Shown here: piece by piece, positions 10,071 through 19,655 of the stretch | Numbering within the stretch: position 1 is the stretch's first letter | How the letters are laid out: the number at the start of each line of letters is the position of its first letter | Assembly: GCA_002270295.1 (NCBI GenBank) | Contig: NISF01000007.1 | Location: 62,540-126,539 of the forward strand | Direction of reading: 5' to 3' | DNA: 64,000 nt | DNA from: Enterobacter sp. 10-1 | GTDB taxonomy: Bacteria > Pseudomonadota > Gammaproteobacteria > Enterobacterales > Enterobacteriaceae | Position numbers and translations under genes: made by a program | The notes under the pieces: model-generated | What the model was told of the DNA's origin: nothing | The model's database searches: none | Seen by the model: the letters and a program-made list of their open reading frames with translations, nothing else

Positions 10071-10554
10071 CCTGCGTATTTTATGGCAGCAGCGCTCGCA
10101 GCGGGAGCAGCGCCTGCTGATGGCGATGGCCATCGCGCTGTTCGTCGGTATCGCGTATTACGCCTTCTGGCAGCCGTGGCTCAACCGCGAACAGCAGTGG
10201 CGGCAAACCCTCGTCAAAGAGCAGGCCAGCCTGCGCTGGATGCGGCAGCAGACTCCGCTGCTACAGCAGCTAAGCCGCCAGCAGCCGGGCCCTGCGGCCA
10301 GCGGCGAGGAGCCTTCGGCGGTCATCATGCGCGAGGCGGCCCGTCAGGAACTGGCGATCGTCCGACTGCAGCCGCAGGGGATGCGGGTGAGCGTCACCCT
10401 CGAAGCCTGCACCTTTCAGGCTCTGATGTCATGGCTGGACGCGCTGGGCCGAGGGGGAATTCACGCCGCCTCGCTGGCCGTCACCGCGCATCCCCAGCGT
10501 CCCGGCTGGGTGACGGTGAATACTCTGATCCTCGAGCGTCAGCATGAGAAGTAA
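10063..10554 (+). CDS. pulM: Type II secretion inner-membrane protein PulM (GspM)
   Basis: PulM is the bitopic partner of PulL, 163 residues from ATG 10063. It has a short cytoplasmic tail with basic and Gln residues, one membrane helix (LLMAMAIALFVGIAYYAFW, about residues 18-36), a coiled-coil-prone segment rich in Gln and Arg, and a ferredoxin-like periplasmic domain (VIMREAARQELAIVRLQPQG). Start 10063 overlaps the pulL stop. An upstream in-frame ATG at 10027 lies inside pulL and would put polar residues before the helix, so it was not used. Confidence 0.92.
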   Translation: MDSLRILWQQRSQREQRLLMAMAIALFVGIAYYAFWQPWLNREQQWRQTLVKEQASLRWMRQQTPLLQQLSRQQPGPAASGEEPSAVIMREAARQELAIVRLQPQGMRVSVTLEACTFQALMSWLDALGRGGIHAASLAVTAHPQRPGWVTVNTLILERQHEK

Positions 10555-11299
10555 AGCCGCCATCGGACTTCTGCTCGGCGCCTGGCTGCTGTGGATGCTG
10601 CTCACCGCCCCCGCCAGGCTGCTGACCGCCGCGCTGCCGGCCGGGATCGGCGTCGGCGAGCTTGCCGGCACCGTCTGGCGAGGCGAGGCCAGAGATATTG
10701 CCTGGCGCGGAGCCAGCCTCGCCCACCTGCGCTGGCAGCTGGCTTTCTCCGGCGCGCTTCCGGGCTGGCGTATTTCGTTCAGCGATCCCAGCGGGCTGCG
10801 CGGCCAGGTCTGGCTCCAGGGGCTGAGCGCGCTGACCCTGCGCGATGGCCGCTTTATCGTCCCCGCCAGTATTGCCGGCCGCGGGCTGGCGCAGGCAGGG
10901 GCGGTTGACGCCGGCGGCCTGATTACGGTGGAAATCGCCGAGGCTCGCTTCAGCCATGCCGGCTGCCAGCAGATATCCGAGGGGCGCGCGCGCTGGCAGG
11001 ATGCGACGCTGAGCTCGCCCGCCGGCTCCCTGACGCTGGCCAGCGTCAGCGGCAAATTCAGCTGTACGCCTGCGGGCGCGCTGACGATGAACATCAGCCA
11101 GGACTCGCATCAGCTAAGCCTAAGCGGACAGGGCACCCTCGCGCCTGACGGCGGCTACGCCTTTCGCGGCACGCTGCAGAGCCGACAGTCAACGCCGACG
11201 CTGCTCGCGGCGCTTATCGCCCAGGGCGGCCGCCAGGATGAACATGGACGCACGCCCTGGCAGCTGCAGGGCAAATGGTCGCCACGGGAGAAACCATGA
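10544..11299 (+). CDS. pulN: Type II secretion protein PulN (GspN)
   Basis: PulN is the N component found only in some type II systems, including the Klebsiella pul operon, and is reported dispensable for pullulanase secretion. The 251 residues begin with an uncleaved-looking signal anchor (KAAIGLLLGAWLLWMLLTAP) followed by a beta-rich periplasmic domain (GIGVGELAGTVWRGEARDIAW, SGLRGQVWLQGLSAL). It overlaps pulM by 11 bases and pulO by four bases (ATGA), so it is within the coupled operon. Confidence 0.9.
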   Translation: MRSKAAIGLLLGAWLLWMLLTAPARLLTAALPAGIGVGELAGTVWRGEARDIAWRGASLAHLRWQLAFSGALPGWRISFSDPSGLRGQVWLQGLSALTLRDGRFIVPASIAGRGLAQAGAVDAGGLITVEIAEARFSHAGCQQISEGRARWQDATLSSPAGSLTLASVSGKFSCTPAGALTMNISQDSHQLSLSGQGTLAPDGGYAFRGTLQSRQSTPTLLAALIAQGGRQDEHGRTPWQLQGKWSPREKP

Positions 11300-12096
11300 C
11301 CCTATTTACCGCATTTTCCCAGCAGTTCCCCCTGATATGGGGCTGCTTTTTGTTTATTTTCGGCCTGTGCTTCGGCAGCTTTTTTAACGTCGTGATCTAC
11401 CGGCTGCCGCTGATGTTAATGGCCGAGAAGGGGCAGGAGCGGCTCAATCTCAGCTTTCCGCCGTCGTTCTGCCCGCAGTGTCGGCAGCCCGTTGCCTGGC
11501 GGGATAACGTCCCGCTGTTCAGCTTCCTGCTGCTGAAAGGCCGCTCCCGCTGCTGCGCGCGGCCGATTTCACGCCGCTATCCGCTGACCGAGCTATTCTG
11601 CGGGCTGCTGTTTGTTCTCGCCGGGTATCTGCTGACTCCCGGTTTACCGCTGCTGGGCGGGCTGGGGCTGCTTTCCACCCTGCTGGTGCTGGCCATCATC
11701 GACGACAGGACGCAGCTGCTCCCCGATTGCCTGACGCTACCGCTGCTGTGGGCCGGGCTGCTGTTTAATCTCAACGCCGCGTTTGTGCCGCTGACGGATG
11801 CGGTTATCGGCGCGGTGGCGGGCTACGTGTCGCTCTGGGCGGTGTACTGGGTATTTCGGCTGCTGACCGGCAAGGAGGCGCTGGGATATGGCGATTTTAA
11901 GCTGCTGGCGGCGCTCGGCGCGTGGTCCGGCTGGCAGGCGCTGCCGCATACGCTGCTGCTGGCCTCAGCCAGCGGGCTGATCTGGACCTTACTGCAGCGG
12001 CGGCTGACCCGCCAGGCGCTGGATCAGCCGCTGGCCTTCGGCCCCTGGCTGGCGCTGGCCGGCGGCGGCCTGTTTTTATGGGTCCAGGCGTCATAG
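11296..12096 (+). CDS. pulO: Prepilin peptidase PulO (GspO)
   Basis: PulO is the membrane aspartyl protease that cleaves leader peptides of pseudopilins PulG-K and N-methylates the new N-terminus. From ATG 11296 it has 266 residues and about eight membrane segments. The catalytic aspartates are visible in AIIDDRTQLLPD (Asp136) and GYGDFKL (Asp200). The cytoplasmic zinc-type loop has CPQC at 59-62, but its second pair reads SRCCARPI with adjacent Cys86-Cys87 in place of the common CxxC. The frame extends to 11275, but ATG 11296 overlaps the pulN stop and gives the correct N-terminus. It ends seven bases from the hrpB stop on the other strand. Confidence 0.95.
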   Translation: MTLFTAFSQQFPLIWGCFLFIFGLCFGSFFNVVIYRLPLMLMAEKGQERLNLSFPPSFCPQCRQPVAWRDNVPLFSFLLLKGRSRCCARPISRRYPLTELFCGLLFVLAGYLLTPGLPLLGGLGLLSTLLVLAIIDDRTQLLPDCLTLPLLWAGLLFNLNAAFVPLTDAVIGAVAGYVSLWAVYWVFRLLTGKEALGYGDFKLLAALGAWSGWQALPHTLLLASASGLIWTLLQRRLTRQALDQPLAFGPWLALAGGGLFLWVQAS

Positions 12097-12103
12097 GCTG
12101 GGC

Positions 12104-14548
12104 TCAGCGCGAACCCGGCGACGAATACTTTTTGGTGCGGCGGGTCGCCGCGGCGTTTGCCGGATCGTCCGGCCAGACGTGTTTGGGGTAGCGCCCCTTC
12201 ATCTCTTTTTGCACTTCCCGATAGGCTCCCTGCCAGAATGCGCTGAGATCGCGGGTAATTTGCAGCGGGCGCTGGGCGGGCGACAGCAGCTCCAGCACCA
12301 GCGCCATGCGGCCCTGGGCAATCATCGGAGTCGTCGCTTCGCCAAACATCTCCTGCATGCGTACCGCCAGAGCCGGCGGGTTTTCCTCATGGTAACGAAT
12401 GGCGATCCGGCTGCCCGTCGGCACGACGTAGTGCGTTGGCAGCTCGCTATCGAGCTTCTGGCGCAGCGGCCACGGCAGCCAGTTTTGCAGCGCCTGGCGA
12501 ATATCCAGCGCCCTGAACGCGCGCAGCGAGTGCACTCCGCTCATTTGCGGCAGCAGCCACTCCTCCAGCGTAGCCAGCAGCGAAGCCTCATCAACCGCCG
12601 GCCACGCCTCCTCCGGCAGCCACTGCGCCGCGCAGTGCAGGCGCAGACGGAGCTGCTCCGCCTCCGCCGTCCAGTTCAGCACGCTGAGGCCTTTATCGCG
12701 AATGCCGTTGAGCATCGCCCGGTGCAGCTCCTCTTCCGACGGTTTTGCCAGCGGCTGAGTTTTGATCACCAGCTGCCCGATACAGGTGCGTCGCCAGGCC
12801 TTCAGCGTTCCCTGCGCCTCATCCCACTCCACGGTATCGGAGCGCTGCGCCAGATCCGGCAGCTGCTCGAGCAGCGCGGTAATATCCAGCGGTTGCGCAA
12901 GTAAAATGCGCGCATCCGGCGATGAGCTTCCCTGCAGCAGCAGAGGCGCAATCAGCCACTCATGGCGTCCGAACGCGTCATCGGCGTTAAGCATCGCCCC
13001 CATGCCGTTTGCCAGCTGATAGCGCCCCTCCTGGCCGCGTCGGCGGGCAATCCGGTCGGCAAAGGCCGGCGCCAGCAGCAGCGCCGCGCGCTGCGCGTCC
13101 GGATAGCCTCCGCGGCTGCCGAGGCGCTTCAGCAGCTGCTGCGCCCGCTGCTGCCAGCCAGGCTGCTGGCGGGCAAACGCCGAGCCAAGATCGCTATTGC
13201 CGCCGCGCGGCGGTTCTTCGAGGATCGCCGCCAGCTTAGCCGCCGTTGCCGCCGCATCGGGAGAGTCCGCCGCAGTCAGCATGGCCGCAAGGCGCGGATC
13301 GTTGCCCAGCGCGGCCATTTTACGCCCGCGCGCCGACAGCCTGCCGCCCTCCAGCGCCGAGAGCGCCGTCAGCAGGCGCCGGGCCGCCGCCAGGTTGGCT
13401 TCCGGCGGCAGATCCAGCCAGCGGAGTTCGGCGGGATCGTGACATCCCCACTGCAGCAGCTCCAGCAGCAGCGACGACAGATCGCTTTGCAGGATCTCCG
13501 GGTCGCTCTGCGCCGCCGCGCGTTCCGCCTGCTCTTTGGCGATCAGATGCAGGCAAATACCGGGCTCCAGACGCCCGGCGCGACCGGCGCGCTGGGTCAT
13601 GGATGCCTGGCTGATACGCTGAGTTATCAGGCGGGTTAAGCCGGTGCGGGGGTCAAAGCGGGCAACCCGCTCCTGGGCGCTATCCACCACCAGACGGATC
13701 CCCTCAATGGTCAGGCTGGTTTCGGCGATATTGGTCGCCAGCACCACCTTGCGCGTTCCCTTCGCCGCCGGCAGAATCGCCTTACGCTGCTCGCTCAGCG
13801 GCAGCGCCCCGTACAAGGGGCAGATAGCCACATCGTCGGCAACCCGCCCGGCCAGTTGCTCCTGCACCCGCTGAATTTCGCCGACGCCGGGGAGAAACAG
13901 CAGCATCGACCCGCTCTCCTGGCGCAGCAGCTCGGCGGCGGCTATCGCCACCGCCTCATCAAAGCGCTGGTGTGCGGCGAGCGCCTGATAGCGCTTCTCC
14001 ACCGGGAAAGCCCGGCCTGCGGAGGTAATCACCGGCGCCTGCGGCAGCAGCCGCTGCAGGCGATCGTTGTCCAGCGTCGCCGACATAATCAGCAGCTTAA
14101 GATCGTCACGCAGGCCCTGCTGCACGTCAAGCAGCAGGGCGAGGGCCAGATCCGCCTGCAGGCTGCGTTCGTGGAACTCATCGAGGATCACCAGCCCAAC
14201 GCCCGTCAGCTCGGGATCGTGCTGGAGCGTGCGCGTCAGGATCCCCTCGGTGACCACTTCGATTCGGGTATTCGGCCCGACGCAGGTTTCCGCACGCATC
14301 CGGTAGCCCACGGTATCGCCCGGCTTCTCGCCCAGCAGTTCGGCCAGGCGCTGCGCCACGTTGCGCGCCGCCAGCCGGCGCGGTTCCAGCAGGATAATGC
14401 GCCCGTCGATATGGCCCGCCGCGAGGATTTGCAGCGGCAGCCAGGTCGATTTACCGGCGCCGGTTGGCGCATTGAGCAACACCTGCGGCGCCTGCTGCAG
14501 AGCGGAGAGAAGTTCGGGGAGGACGGCGGCAACCGGCAATGAGGACAC
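12104..14548 (-). CDS. hrpB: ATP-dependent DEAH-box helicase HrpB
   Basis: HrpB is a DEAH/RHA-family helicase of 814 residues; its cellular RNA role in enterobacteria is not firmly defined. It has motif I (APTGAGKST, residues 25-33), motif II (DEFH rather than DEAH, in VILDEFHERS), motif III (SAT), motif VI (QRAGRAGR), a helicase-associated HA2 region and the HrpB-specific C-terminal domain. It is transcribed away from thpR and convergent with pulO. This gene marks the junction between the pul locus and the conserved hrpB-thpR-sfsA-dksA order. Confidence 0.96.
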   Translation of the reverse strand: MSSLPVAAVLPELLSALQQAPQVLLNAPTGAGKSTWLPLQILAAGHIDGRIILLEPRRLAARNVAQRLAELLGEKPGDTVGYRMRAETCVGPNTRIEVVTEGILTRTLQHDPELTGVGLVILDEFHERSLQADLALALLLDVQQGLRDDLKLLIMSATLDNDRLQRLLPQAPVITSAGRAFPVEKRYQALAAHQRFDEAVAIAAAELLRQESGSMLLFLPGVGEIQRVQEQLAGRVADDVAICPLYGALPLSEQRKAILPAAKGTRKVVLATNIAETSLTIEGIRLVVDSAQERVARFDPRTGLTRLITQRISQASMTQRAGRAGRLEPGICLHLIAKEQAERAAAQSDPEILQSDLSSLLLELLQWGCHDPAELRWLDLPPEANLAAARRLLTALSALEGGRLSARGRKMAALGNDPRLAAMLTAADSPDAAATAAKLAAILEEPPRGGNSDLGSAFARQQPGWQQRAQQLLKRLGSRGGYPDAQRAALLLAPAFADRIARRRGQEGRYQLANGMGAMLNADDAFGRHEWLIAPLLLQGSSSPDARILLAQPLDITALLEQLPDLAQRSDTVEWDEAQGTLKAWRRTCIGQLVIKTQPLAKPSEEELHRAMLNGIRDKGLSVLNWTAEAEQLRLRLHCAAQWLPEEAWPAVDEASLLATLEEWLLPQMSGVHSLRAFRALDIRQALQNWLPWPLRQKLDSELPTHYVVPTGSRIAIRYHEENPPALAVRMQEMFGEATTPMIAQGRMALVLELLSPAQRPLQITRDLSAFWQGAYREVQKEMKGRYPKHVWPDDPANAAATRRTKKYSSPGSR

Positions 14549-14675
14549 GAAAGGCTCCAGGGCTTAACATTCAAGGGCAGGCATTGTAGCATCACGCCAG
14601 ACTTGTCGTCTTTCGCGTTGCAGATCCGCTGCAGGTTGACATTCATCGCACTGAAATGATTAGCGGGTATTTATC

Positions 14676-15212
14676 ATGTCCGAGCCGAAAAGGCTGTTTT
14701 TCGCCCTTGAACTGCCTGAAGAGGTGCAGCGACAGATCGTCGACTGGCGCGCCCTGAGCTTCCCGGATGACGCCGGCAGGCCGGTGGCAAAAGATAATCT
14801 GCACCTGACGCTGGCGTTTCTTGGCGAGGTCAGCGCGGATAAGCAGCGCGCGCTGGCGGCGCTGGCGGGACGCATTCGCCAGCCCGGCTTTACGCTGACC
14901 CTCGACGATGCCGGACAGTGGCTGCGTTCGCGCGTGGTGTGGCTCGGTACGCGCCAGCCGCCGCGCGGCGTGCTGCAGCTGGCCAGCATGCTGCGCGCGC
15001 AGGCGGCCCGCAGCGGCTGCTATCAAAGCCCGCAGCCGTTCCACCCGCATATCACCCTGCTGCGCGACGCCCGCAGCGCGGTCCCCATTCCGCCGCCCGG
15101 CTTCAGCTGGACGTTTGCGGTCCGTGAATTTGTACTTTATGAATCCAGCTTTGCCCGCGGACGTACCCGCTATACCGCGCTGGAACGTTATCCCTTCAAC
15201 AAGGAAAGCTGA
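14676..15212 (+). CDS. thpR: RNA 2',3'-cyclic phosphodiesterase ThpR (LigT)
   Basis: ThpR is a member of the 2H phosphoesterase superfamily that hydrolyses RNA 2',3'-cyclic phosphates and can ligate tRNA halves with 2'-5' bonds in vitro. The 178-residue product has both signature motifs, HLTLAFLG near residue 43 and HITLLRD near residue 126, the two catalytic HxTx histidines. It is divergent from hrpB with a 127-bp gap, and its stop overlaps the sfsA start by one base, suggesting cotranscription. Confidence 0.95.
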   Translation: MSEPKRLFFALELPEEVQRQIVDWRALSFPDDAGRPVAKDNLHLTLAFLGEVSADKQRALAALAGRIRQPGFTLTLDDAGQWLRSRVVWLGTRQPPRGVLQLASMLRAQAARSGCYQSPQPFHPHITLLRDARSAVPIPPPGFSWTFAVREFVLYESSFARGRTRYTALERYPFNKES

Positions 15213-15940
15213 TGCAGTTCAACCCACCGCTCCAGTCCGCCGTTCTGATTAAACGTTACAAACGATTTCTGGCCGACGTTGTGACTCCCGACGGGCGGGA
15301 GCTGACCCTGCACTGCCCGAACACCGGGGCGATGACCGGCTGCGCTACCCCCGGCGATACCGTCTGGTATTCGACCTCTGACAACGTGAAGCGCAAGTAT
15401 GCCCATACCTGGGAATTAACCGAAACCCAGCAGGGCGCGACAATTTGCGTGAATACTTTACGCGCCAATACGCTGGCGAAAGAGGCGATACTGGCGGGAA
15501 ATATTCGCGAACTTTCTGGCTATAATACGTTGAAAAGTGAAGTGAAATATGGTGGTGAGAATAGCCGCATCGATATTATGTTACAGGCAGAAGATCGACA
15601 AAACTGCTATATTGAAGTGAAATCGGTTACCTTAGCGGAAAAAGAGAGCGGTTATTTCCCCGATGCGGTCACCGAGCGCGGCCAGAAGCACCTGCGGGAG
15701 CTGATGGGCGTGGCGGCAGCGGGAGATCGGGCGGTTATTTTGTTCGCCGTGCTGCATTCGGCGATCGACCGTTTTTCTCCCGCTCACCACATTGATGCCA
15801 GATACGCACAGCTATTGATTGAAGCGCAAACCAAGGGGGTTGAAATTCTCGCATATAAAGCGGAACTTTCTACCGAGATGATGACTCTGAATAAGCCGAT
15901 TACCGTGGTGTTAACTCCCGGTAAACAAACGGCTAAATAG
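15212..15940 (+). CDS. sfsA: SfsA family protein (sugar fermentation stimulation protein A)
   Basis: The 242-residue protein matches SfsA along its length: [46 protein letters not shown] and [11 protein letters not shown]. SfsA was named from effects on maltose metabolism in E. coli; it carries an OB-like N-terminal and a nuclease-like C-terminal fold (E-V-K motif visible in IEVKSVTL), with no settled biochemical function. It starts one base inside the thpR stop and precedes dksA. Confidence 0.95.
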   Translation: MQFNPPLQSAVLIKRYKRFLADVVTPDGRELTLHCPNTGAMTGCATPGDTVWYSTSDNVKRKYAHTWELTETQQGATICVNTLRANTLAKEAILAGNIRELSGYNTLKSEVKYGGENSRIDIMLQAEDRQNCYIEVKSVTLAEKESGYFPDAVTERGQKHLRELMGVAAAGDRAVILFAVLHSAIDRFSPAHHIDARYAQLLIEAQTKGVEILAYKAELSTEMMTLNKPITVVLTPGKQTAK

Positions 15941-16092
15941 TGTCCGGGTCGCGAGCGCAAATACGCTTTTCTTCACAGGGTTGTCAAGTGTAACGTTTAG
16001 ATAATTGCTATCCGGAAAAGCATCTGCTATTTATAGCGGCCTGATTTTTCCCCCACCATGGGGATCGATAGTGCGTGTTAAGGAGAAGCAAC

Positions 16093-16548
16093 ATGCAAGA
16101 AGGGCAAAACCGTAAAACATCGTCCCTGAGTATTCTCGCCATCGCTGGGGTGGAGCCGTACCAAGAGAAACCGGGCGAAGAGTATATGAATGAAGCCCAG
16201 CTAGCGCACTTCAAGCGTATTCTTGAAGCATGGCGTAATCAACTCAGGGATGAAGTGGATCGCACCGTATCACACATGCAGGATGAAGCAGCTAACTTCC
16301 CGGACCCGGTAGATCGTGCCGCTCAGGAAGAAGAATTCAGCCTGGAACTGCGTAACCGCGATCGCGAACGTAAACTCATCAAAAAGATCGAGAAAACACT
16401 GAAGAAAGTCGAAGACGAAGATTTCGGCTTTTGTGAATCCTGTGGCGTTGAGATCGGCATTCGCCGTCTGGAAGCGCGTCCGACCGCAGATCTGTGCATC
16501 GATTGCAAAACTCTGGCGGAAATTCGCGAAAAACAGATGGCTGGCTAA
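16093..16548 (+). CDS. dksA: RNA polymerase-binding transcription factor DksA
   Basis: DksA binds the RNA polymerase secondary channel and works with ppGpp in the stringent response. From ATG 16093, preceded by AAGGAG, it has the standard 151 residues. The coiled-coil tip acidic residues Asp71 and Asp74 (FPDPVD) and the four-cysteine zinc finger Cys114, Cys117, Cys135, Cys138 (CESC, CIDC) are all present. The frame is open to GTG 16075, but that has no ribosome site. A GC-rich hairpin follows 22 bp after the stop codon. Confidence 0.98.
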   Translation: MQEGQNRKTSSLSILAIAGVEPYQEKPGEEYMNEAQLAHFKRILEAWRNQLRDEVDRTVSHMQDEAANFPDPVDRAAQEEEFSLELRNRDRERKLIKKIEKTLKKVEDEDFGFCESCGVEIGIRRLEARPTADLCIDCKTLAEIREKQMAG

Positions 16549-16570
16549 TCCACTTCGCTATCGTATCTCC

Positions 16571-16589
16571 GGCGGGAGTTTCTCCCGCC
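16571..16589 (+). terminator. Hairpin between dksA and gluQ
   Basis: GGCGGGAG and CTCCCGCC form a perfect 8-bp stem with a TTT loop just after dksA. Only a weak T-rich tail follows, so it may attenuate transcription rather than stop it before gluQ, 17 bp downstream. Confidence 0.6.
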
Positions 16590-16606
16590 TACATGCTCTA
16601 TAGACC

Positions 16607-17488
16607 ATGAATGACTCACGCTATACAGGCCGCTTTGCCCCCTCACCTTCCGGCGAACTCCATTTCGGTTCCTTGATTGCCGCACTCGGCAGCTATCTAC
16701 AGGCTCGGGCAAAAAACGGGATCTGGCGCGTACGCATTGAGGATATCGACCCGCCGCGGGAAGTTCCCGGCGCTGCCGATACCATTCTGCGCCAGCTTGA
16801 GCACTACGGACTGCACTGGGATGGCGAAGTGCTGTGGCAGTCGCAGCGTCATGAAGCCTACCGCGAGCACCTTGCCTGGCTGCATGAGCAGGGGCTTTGC
16901 TATTACTGCACCTGCACCCGCGCGCGTATTCACTCCGTCGGCGGCGTCTATGACGGCCACTGCCGCGACCTGCGGCTGCCGGCTCAGAACGCCGCTCTGC
17001 GCATACGCCAAACCCGTCCGGTTCTCGCGTTTTATGACCAGCTGCGCGGCACCATCGTTGCCGACGAGCCGCTGGCGCGCGAAGATTTTATTATCCACCG
17101 CCGCGACGGCCTGTTCGCCTATAATCTTGCGGTAGTGGTGGACGATCGTTTCCAGGGAGTGAGCGAGATAGTCCGCGGCGCCGATCTTATTGAGCCCACG
17201 GTGCGGCAGATTTCGCTCTACCAGCACTTCGGCTGGCAGGCGCCGGATTATATGCATCTGCCGCTGGCGCTGAACGCCGAGGGGAATAAACTCTCCAAAC
17301 AAAATCACGCCCCGGCGCTGCCGGAAGGCGATCCGCGTCCCGAAATTATACGGGCGCTAATGTTTCTTAATCAGGATGTTGAGCAGGAATGGCGAGCGTT
17401 GAGTATCGATGATTTACTCAAACAGGCGGTAGCGAACTGGAAACCGGAAAAAATCCAGCATTCTCAAATGGCTCCCGCTGAGCTATGA
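16607..17488 (+). CDS. gluQ: Glutamyl-queuosine tRNA(Asp) synthetase
   Basis: GluQ attaches glutamate to the queuosine at the wobble position of tRNA-Asp. It is a paralogue of the glutamyl-tRNA synthetase catalytic core without the anticodon-binding domain, and the 293-residue length fits that. Visible are the HIGH-like motif in [15 protein letters not shown], the KLSK motif ([10 protein letters not shown]) and the zinc-binding cluster CTCTRARI with YDGHC. It lies between dksA and pcnB as in E. coli. The C-terminus is shorter than in E. coli. Confidence 0.95.
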   Translation: MNDSRYTGRFAPSPSGELHFGSLIAALGSYLQARAKNGIWRVRIEDIDPPREVPGAADTILRQLEHYGLHWDGEVLWQSQRHEAYREHLAWLHEQGLCYYCTCTRARIHSVGGVYDGHCRDLRLPAQNAALRIRQTRPVLAFYDQLRGTIVADEPLAREDFIIHRRDGLFAYNLAVVVDDRFQGVSEIVRGADLIEPTVRQISLYQHFGWQAPDYMHLPLALNAEGNKLSKQNHAPALPEGDPRPEIIRALMFLNQDVEQEWRALSIDDLLKQAVANWKPEKIQHSQMAPAEL

Positions 17489-17546
17489 TTAGCCGCAATT
17501 TTTACTCATCGCCTTACGCATTGCCGCTGCGATAGCCGCATTTGTC

Positions 17547-17615
17547 CGCCCAGGTGACATAGTTCGCTATGCAACCGGGAGCCCACAAGCCTGTCGCCGT
17601 GCTGCAATCTGAAGT
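17547..17615 (+). repeat. Dispersed palindromic intergenic element, copy A
   Basis: The stretch between gluQ and pcnB has the pattern CCCAGGTGACATAG, TTCG, CTATGCAACCGGGAG, then GCCTGTCGCCGTGCTGCAA. It resembles copies at 44783-44847 and 49701-49783: a CCCNGGTCAC-type arm, a short inner palindrome, a CCNGGG arm, and a GCTTGCCGCC-like tail. This is the most diverged of the three. It looks like an enterobacterial intergenic repeat; no coding sense was seen. Confidence 0.5.
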
Positions 17616-17667
17616 CCATAGAGTAGCTTTTTGGTCCTGAAGTCAGTCTGACACTACGAGGTGCAAC

Positions 17668-19062
17668 ATTTTTACCCGAGTCGCTAATTTTTGCCGTAAG
17701 GTGCTAAGCCGTGAGGAACGCGAGGCAGAAGCCGCCGTCGAACAAACGCATATGACGGTTATCCCGCGTGAACAGCATGCAATTTCCCGCAAAGATATCA
17801 GTGATAATGCCCTCAAGGTGCTCTATCGACTGAACAAGGCGGGCTACGAAGCCTATCTCGTCGGCGGTGGCGTACGCGACCTCCTGCTTGGCAAGAAACC
17901 GAAAGATTTCGACGTCACCACCAGCGCTACCCCGGATCAGGTACGTAAACTGTTCCGCAACTGCCGCCTGGTCGGTCGCCGTTTCCGTCTGGCTCACGTC
18001 ATGTTCGGGCCGGAGATTATCGAAGTCGCCACCTTCCGTGGTCACCACGAAGGGCATACGACCGATCGCGTAACCTCGCAGCTCGGCCAGAACGGCATGC
18101 TGCTGCGCGATAACATCTTCGGCTCCATCGAAGAAGATGCCCAGCGCCGCGATTTCACCATTAACAGCCTTTACTACAGCGTTGCCGACTTTACCGTGCG
18201 CGATTACGTTGGCGGCATGAGGGATCTGCAGGAAGGCGTTATCCGCCTGATTGGCGATCCGGAAACCCGCTACCGCGAAGATCCGGTACGCATGCTGCGC
18301 GCGGTGCGCTTTGCCGCCAAGCTCAATATGAGCATCAGCGCAGAAAGCGCCGAGCCGATCCCGCGCCTTGCGGCGCTGCTTCACGACGTCCCTCCGGCGC
18401 GTCTGTTTGAAGAAGTGCTGAAGCTGCTGCAGGCGGGCTACGGTTTTGATACCTATATGCTGCTGCGCGAATACAACCTGTTCCAGCCGCTGTTCCCGAC
18501 CATCACCCGCTACTTTACCGAGCACGGCGATAGCCCGATGGAGCACATCATCACCCAGGTTCTGAAGAACACGGATAACCGCATCCATAACGATATGCGC
18601 GTTAATCCGGCGTTCCTGTTTGCGGTGATGTTCTGGTATCCGCTGCTGGAAATGGCGCAGAAAATTACCCAGGAAAGCGGCCTGGCGTACAACGACGCCT
18701 TCCTGCTGGCGATGAACGACGTGCTGGACGAAGCCTGCCGTACGCTGGCGATTCCGAAGCGCATCACCACCCTGGTTCGCGATATCTGGCAGCTGCAGCT
18801 GCGGATGTCCCGCCGCCAGGGCAAACGCGCGTGGAAGCTGATGGAGCATCCAAAATTCCGCGCCGCGTACGATCTGCTTGAGCTGCGCGCCGGCGCCGAA
18901 AAGAACGGCGAGCTGCTGCGCCTGACCAAATGGTGGGGCGAGTTCCAGGTAGCCCCGCCGCCAGATCAAAAAGATATGCTGAACGAACTCGATGAAGAGC
19001 CGGCACCGCGCCGCCGTCATCGTCGTCCACGCAAACGCGCCCCGCGCCCGGGCGGCGCATGA
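17668..19062 (+). CDS. pcnB: Poly(A) polymerase I, starting at an ATT codon
   Basis: PcnB adds poly(A) tails to RNA and so promotes its decay and controls ColE1-type plasmid copy number. No ATG, GTG or TTG start fits the conserved N-terminus. ATT at 17668 is followed by codons for [10 protein letters not shown] and then VLSREE, the N-terminus of E. coli PcnB, which is known to start at AUU, and GAGG lies seven bases upstream. That gives 464 residues. The nucleotidyltransferase motif LVGGGVRD (about 64-71), the catalytic aspartates of DFD (80, 82), the RRDFTIN segment, RNA-binding domains and a basic Arg-rich tail are present. The GTG at 17701 is the first ordinary start but would lose 11 conserved residues. 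folK overlaps the stop. Confidence 0.95.
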   Translation: MFTRVANFCRKVLSREEREAEAAVEQTHMTVIPREQHAISRKDISDNALKVLYRLNKAGYEAYLVGGGVRDLLLGKKPKDFDVTTSATPDQVRKLFRNCRLVGRRFRLAHVMFGPEIIEVATFRGHHEGHTTDRVTSQLGQNGMLLRDNIFGSIEEDAQRRDFTINSLYYSVADFTVRDYVGGMRDLQEGVIRLIGDPETRYREDPVRMLRAVRFAAKLNMSISAESAEPIPRLAALLHDVPPARLFEEVLKLLQAGYGFDTYMLLREYNLFQPLFPTITRYFTEHGDSPMEHIITQVLKNTDNRIHNDMRVNPAFLFAVMFWYPLLEMAQKITQESGLAYNDAFLLAMNDVLDEACRTLAIPKRITTLVRDIWQLQLRMSRRQGKRAWKLMEHPKFRAAYDLLELRAGAEKNGELLRLTKWWGEFQVAPPPDQKDMLNELDEEPAPRRRHRRPRKRAPRPGGA

Positions 19063-19538
19063 CGCTCGCCTTTATCGCCCTCGGCAGCAATCTGGCCGCT
19101 CCTCTGGAGCAGGTTAATGCTGCCGTCGCTGCGCTGGCGGAGATCCCCAACAGCCGGATCGTCGCCGTCTCCTCTTTCTACCGCACGCCGCCGCTGGGAC
19201 CGCAGGATCAGCCTGACTACCTTAACGCCGCCGTCGCGCTGGAGACCGGGCTTGCCGCAGAAGAGTTGCTGAATCATACCCAGCGCATCGAGCTGCAGCA
19301 GGGTCGCGAACGCAAGGCCGAACGCTGGGGCCCGCGCACGCTCGATCTTGATATCATGCTGTTTGGCGAGCAGGTTATTGACAGCGAACGCCTGACGGTG
19401 CCGCATTACGACATGAAAAACCGCGGCTTTATGCTGTGGCCGCTGTTTGAGATTGCCCCTGAACTCCATTTTCCTGACGGCGTCGCGTTACGCACCGTAC
19501 TGACCCGGCTCGCTGCCGATAAACCCGCCCTCTGGTAG
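19059..19538 (+). CDS. folK: 6-hydroxymethyl-7,8-dihydropterin pyrophosphokinase FolK
   Basis: FolK transfers pyrophosphate from ATP to 6-hydroxymethyl-dihydropterin in folate synthesis. The 159 residues match HPPK: IALGSNL at the start, the [18 protein letters not shown] substrate loop, [15 protein letters not shown] with the Mg-binding aspartates, and [13 protein letters not shown]. The ATG overlaps the pcnB stop by four bases, so the two are translationally coupled. In E. coli a fimbrial operon separates folK from panB; here only 117 bp do. Confidence 0.97.
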   Translation: MTLAFIALGSNLAAPLEQVNAAVAALAEIPNSRIVAVSSFYRTPPLGPQDQPDYLNAAVALETGLAAEELLNHTQRIELQQGRERKAERWGPRTLDLDIMLFGEQVIDSERLTVPHYDMKNRGFMLWPLFEIAPELHFPDGVALRTVLTRLAADKPALW

Positions 19539-19655
19539 TCCCCGCGGCTTTAAGCAATTACGGCAATCGTGGTCATCGGTTGCCTAAAACCGTTGCCCCC
19601 TCCAATGCTGCTGTTAGAATGCCGGTTAATATGACTTTCATCATCAGGAAACGTT

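Noticed and set aside
12097-12103. Search for a pulS pilotin gene after pulO
   Set aside because: Only seven bases separate the pulO and hrpB stops; the pilotin gene is not on this side of the locus.
17704-19020. A 438-codon minus-strand frame opposite pcnB
   Set aside because: Shadow of the conserved pcnB frame; Gln/Arg/Ala-rich without motifs.
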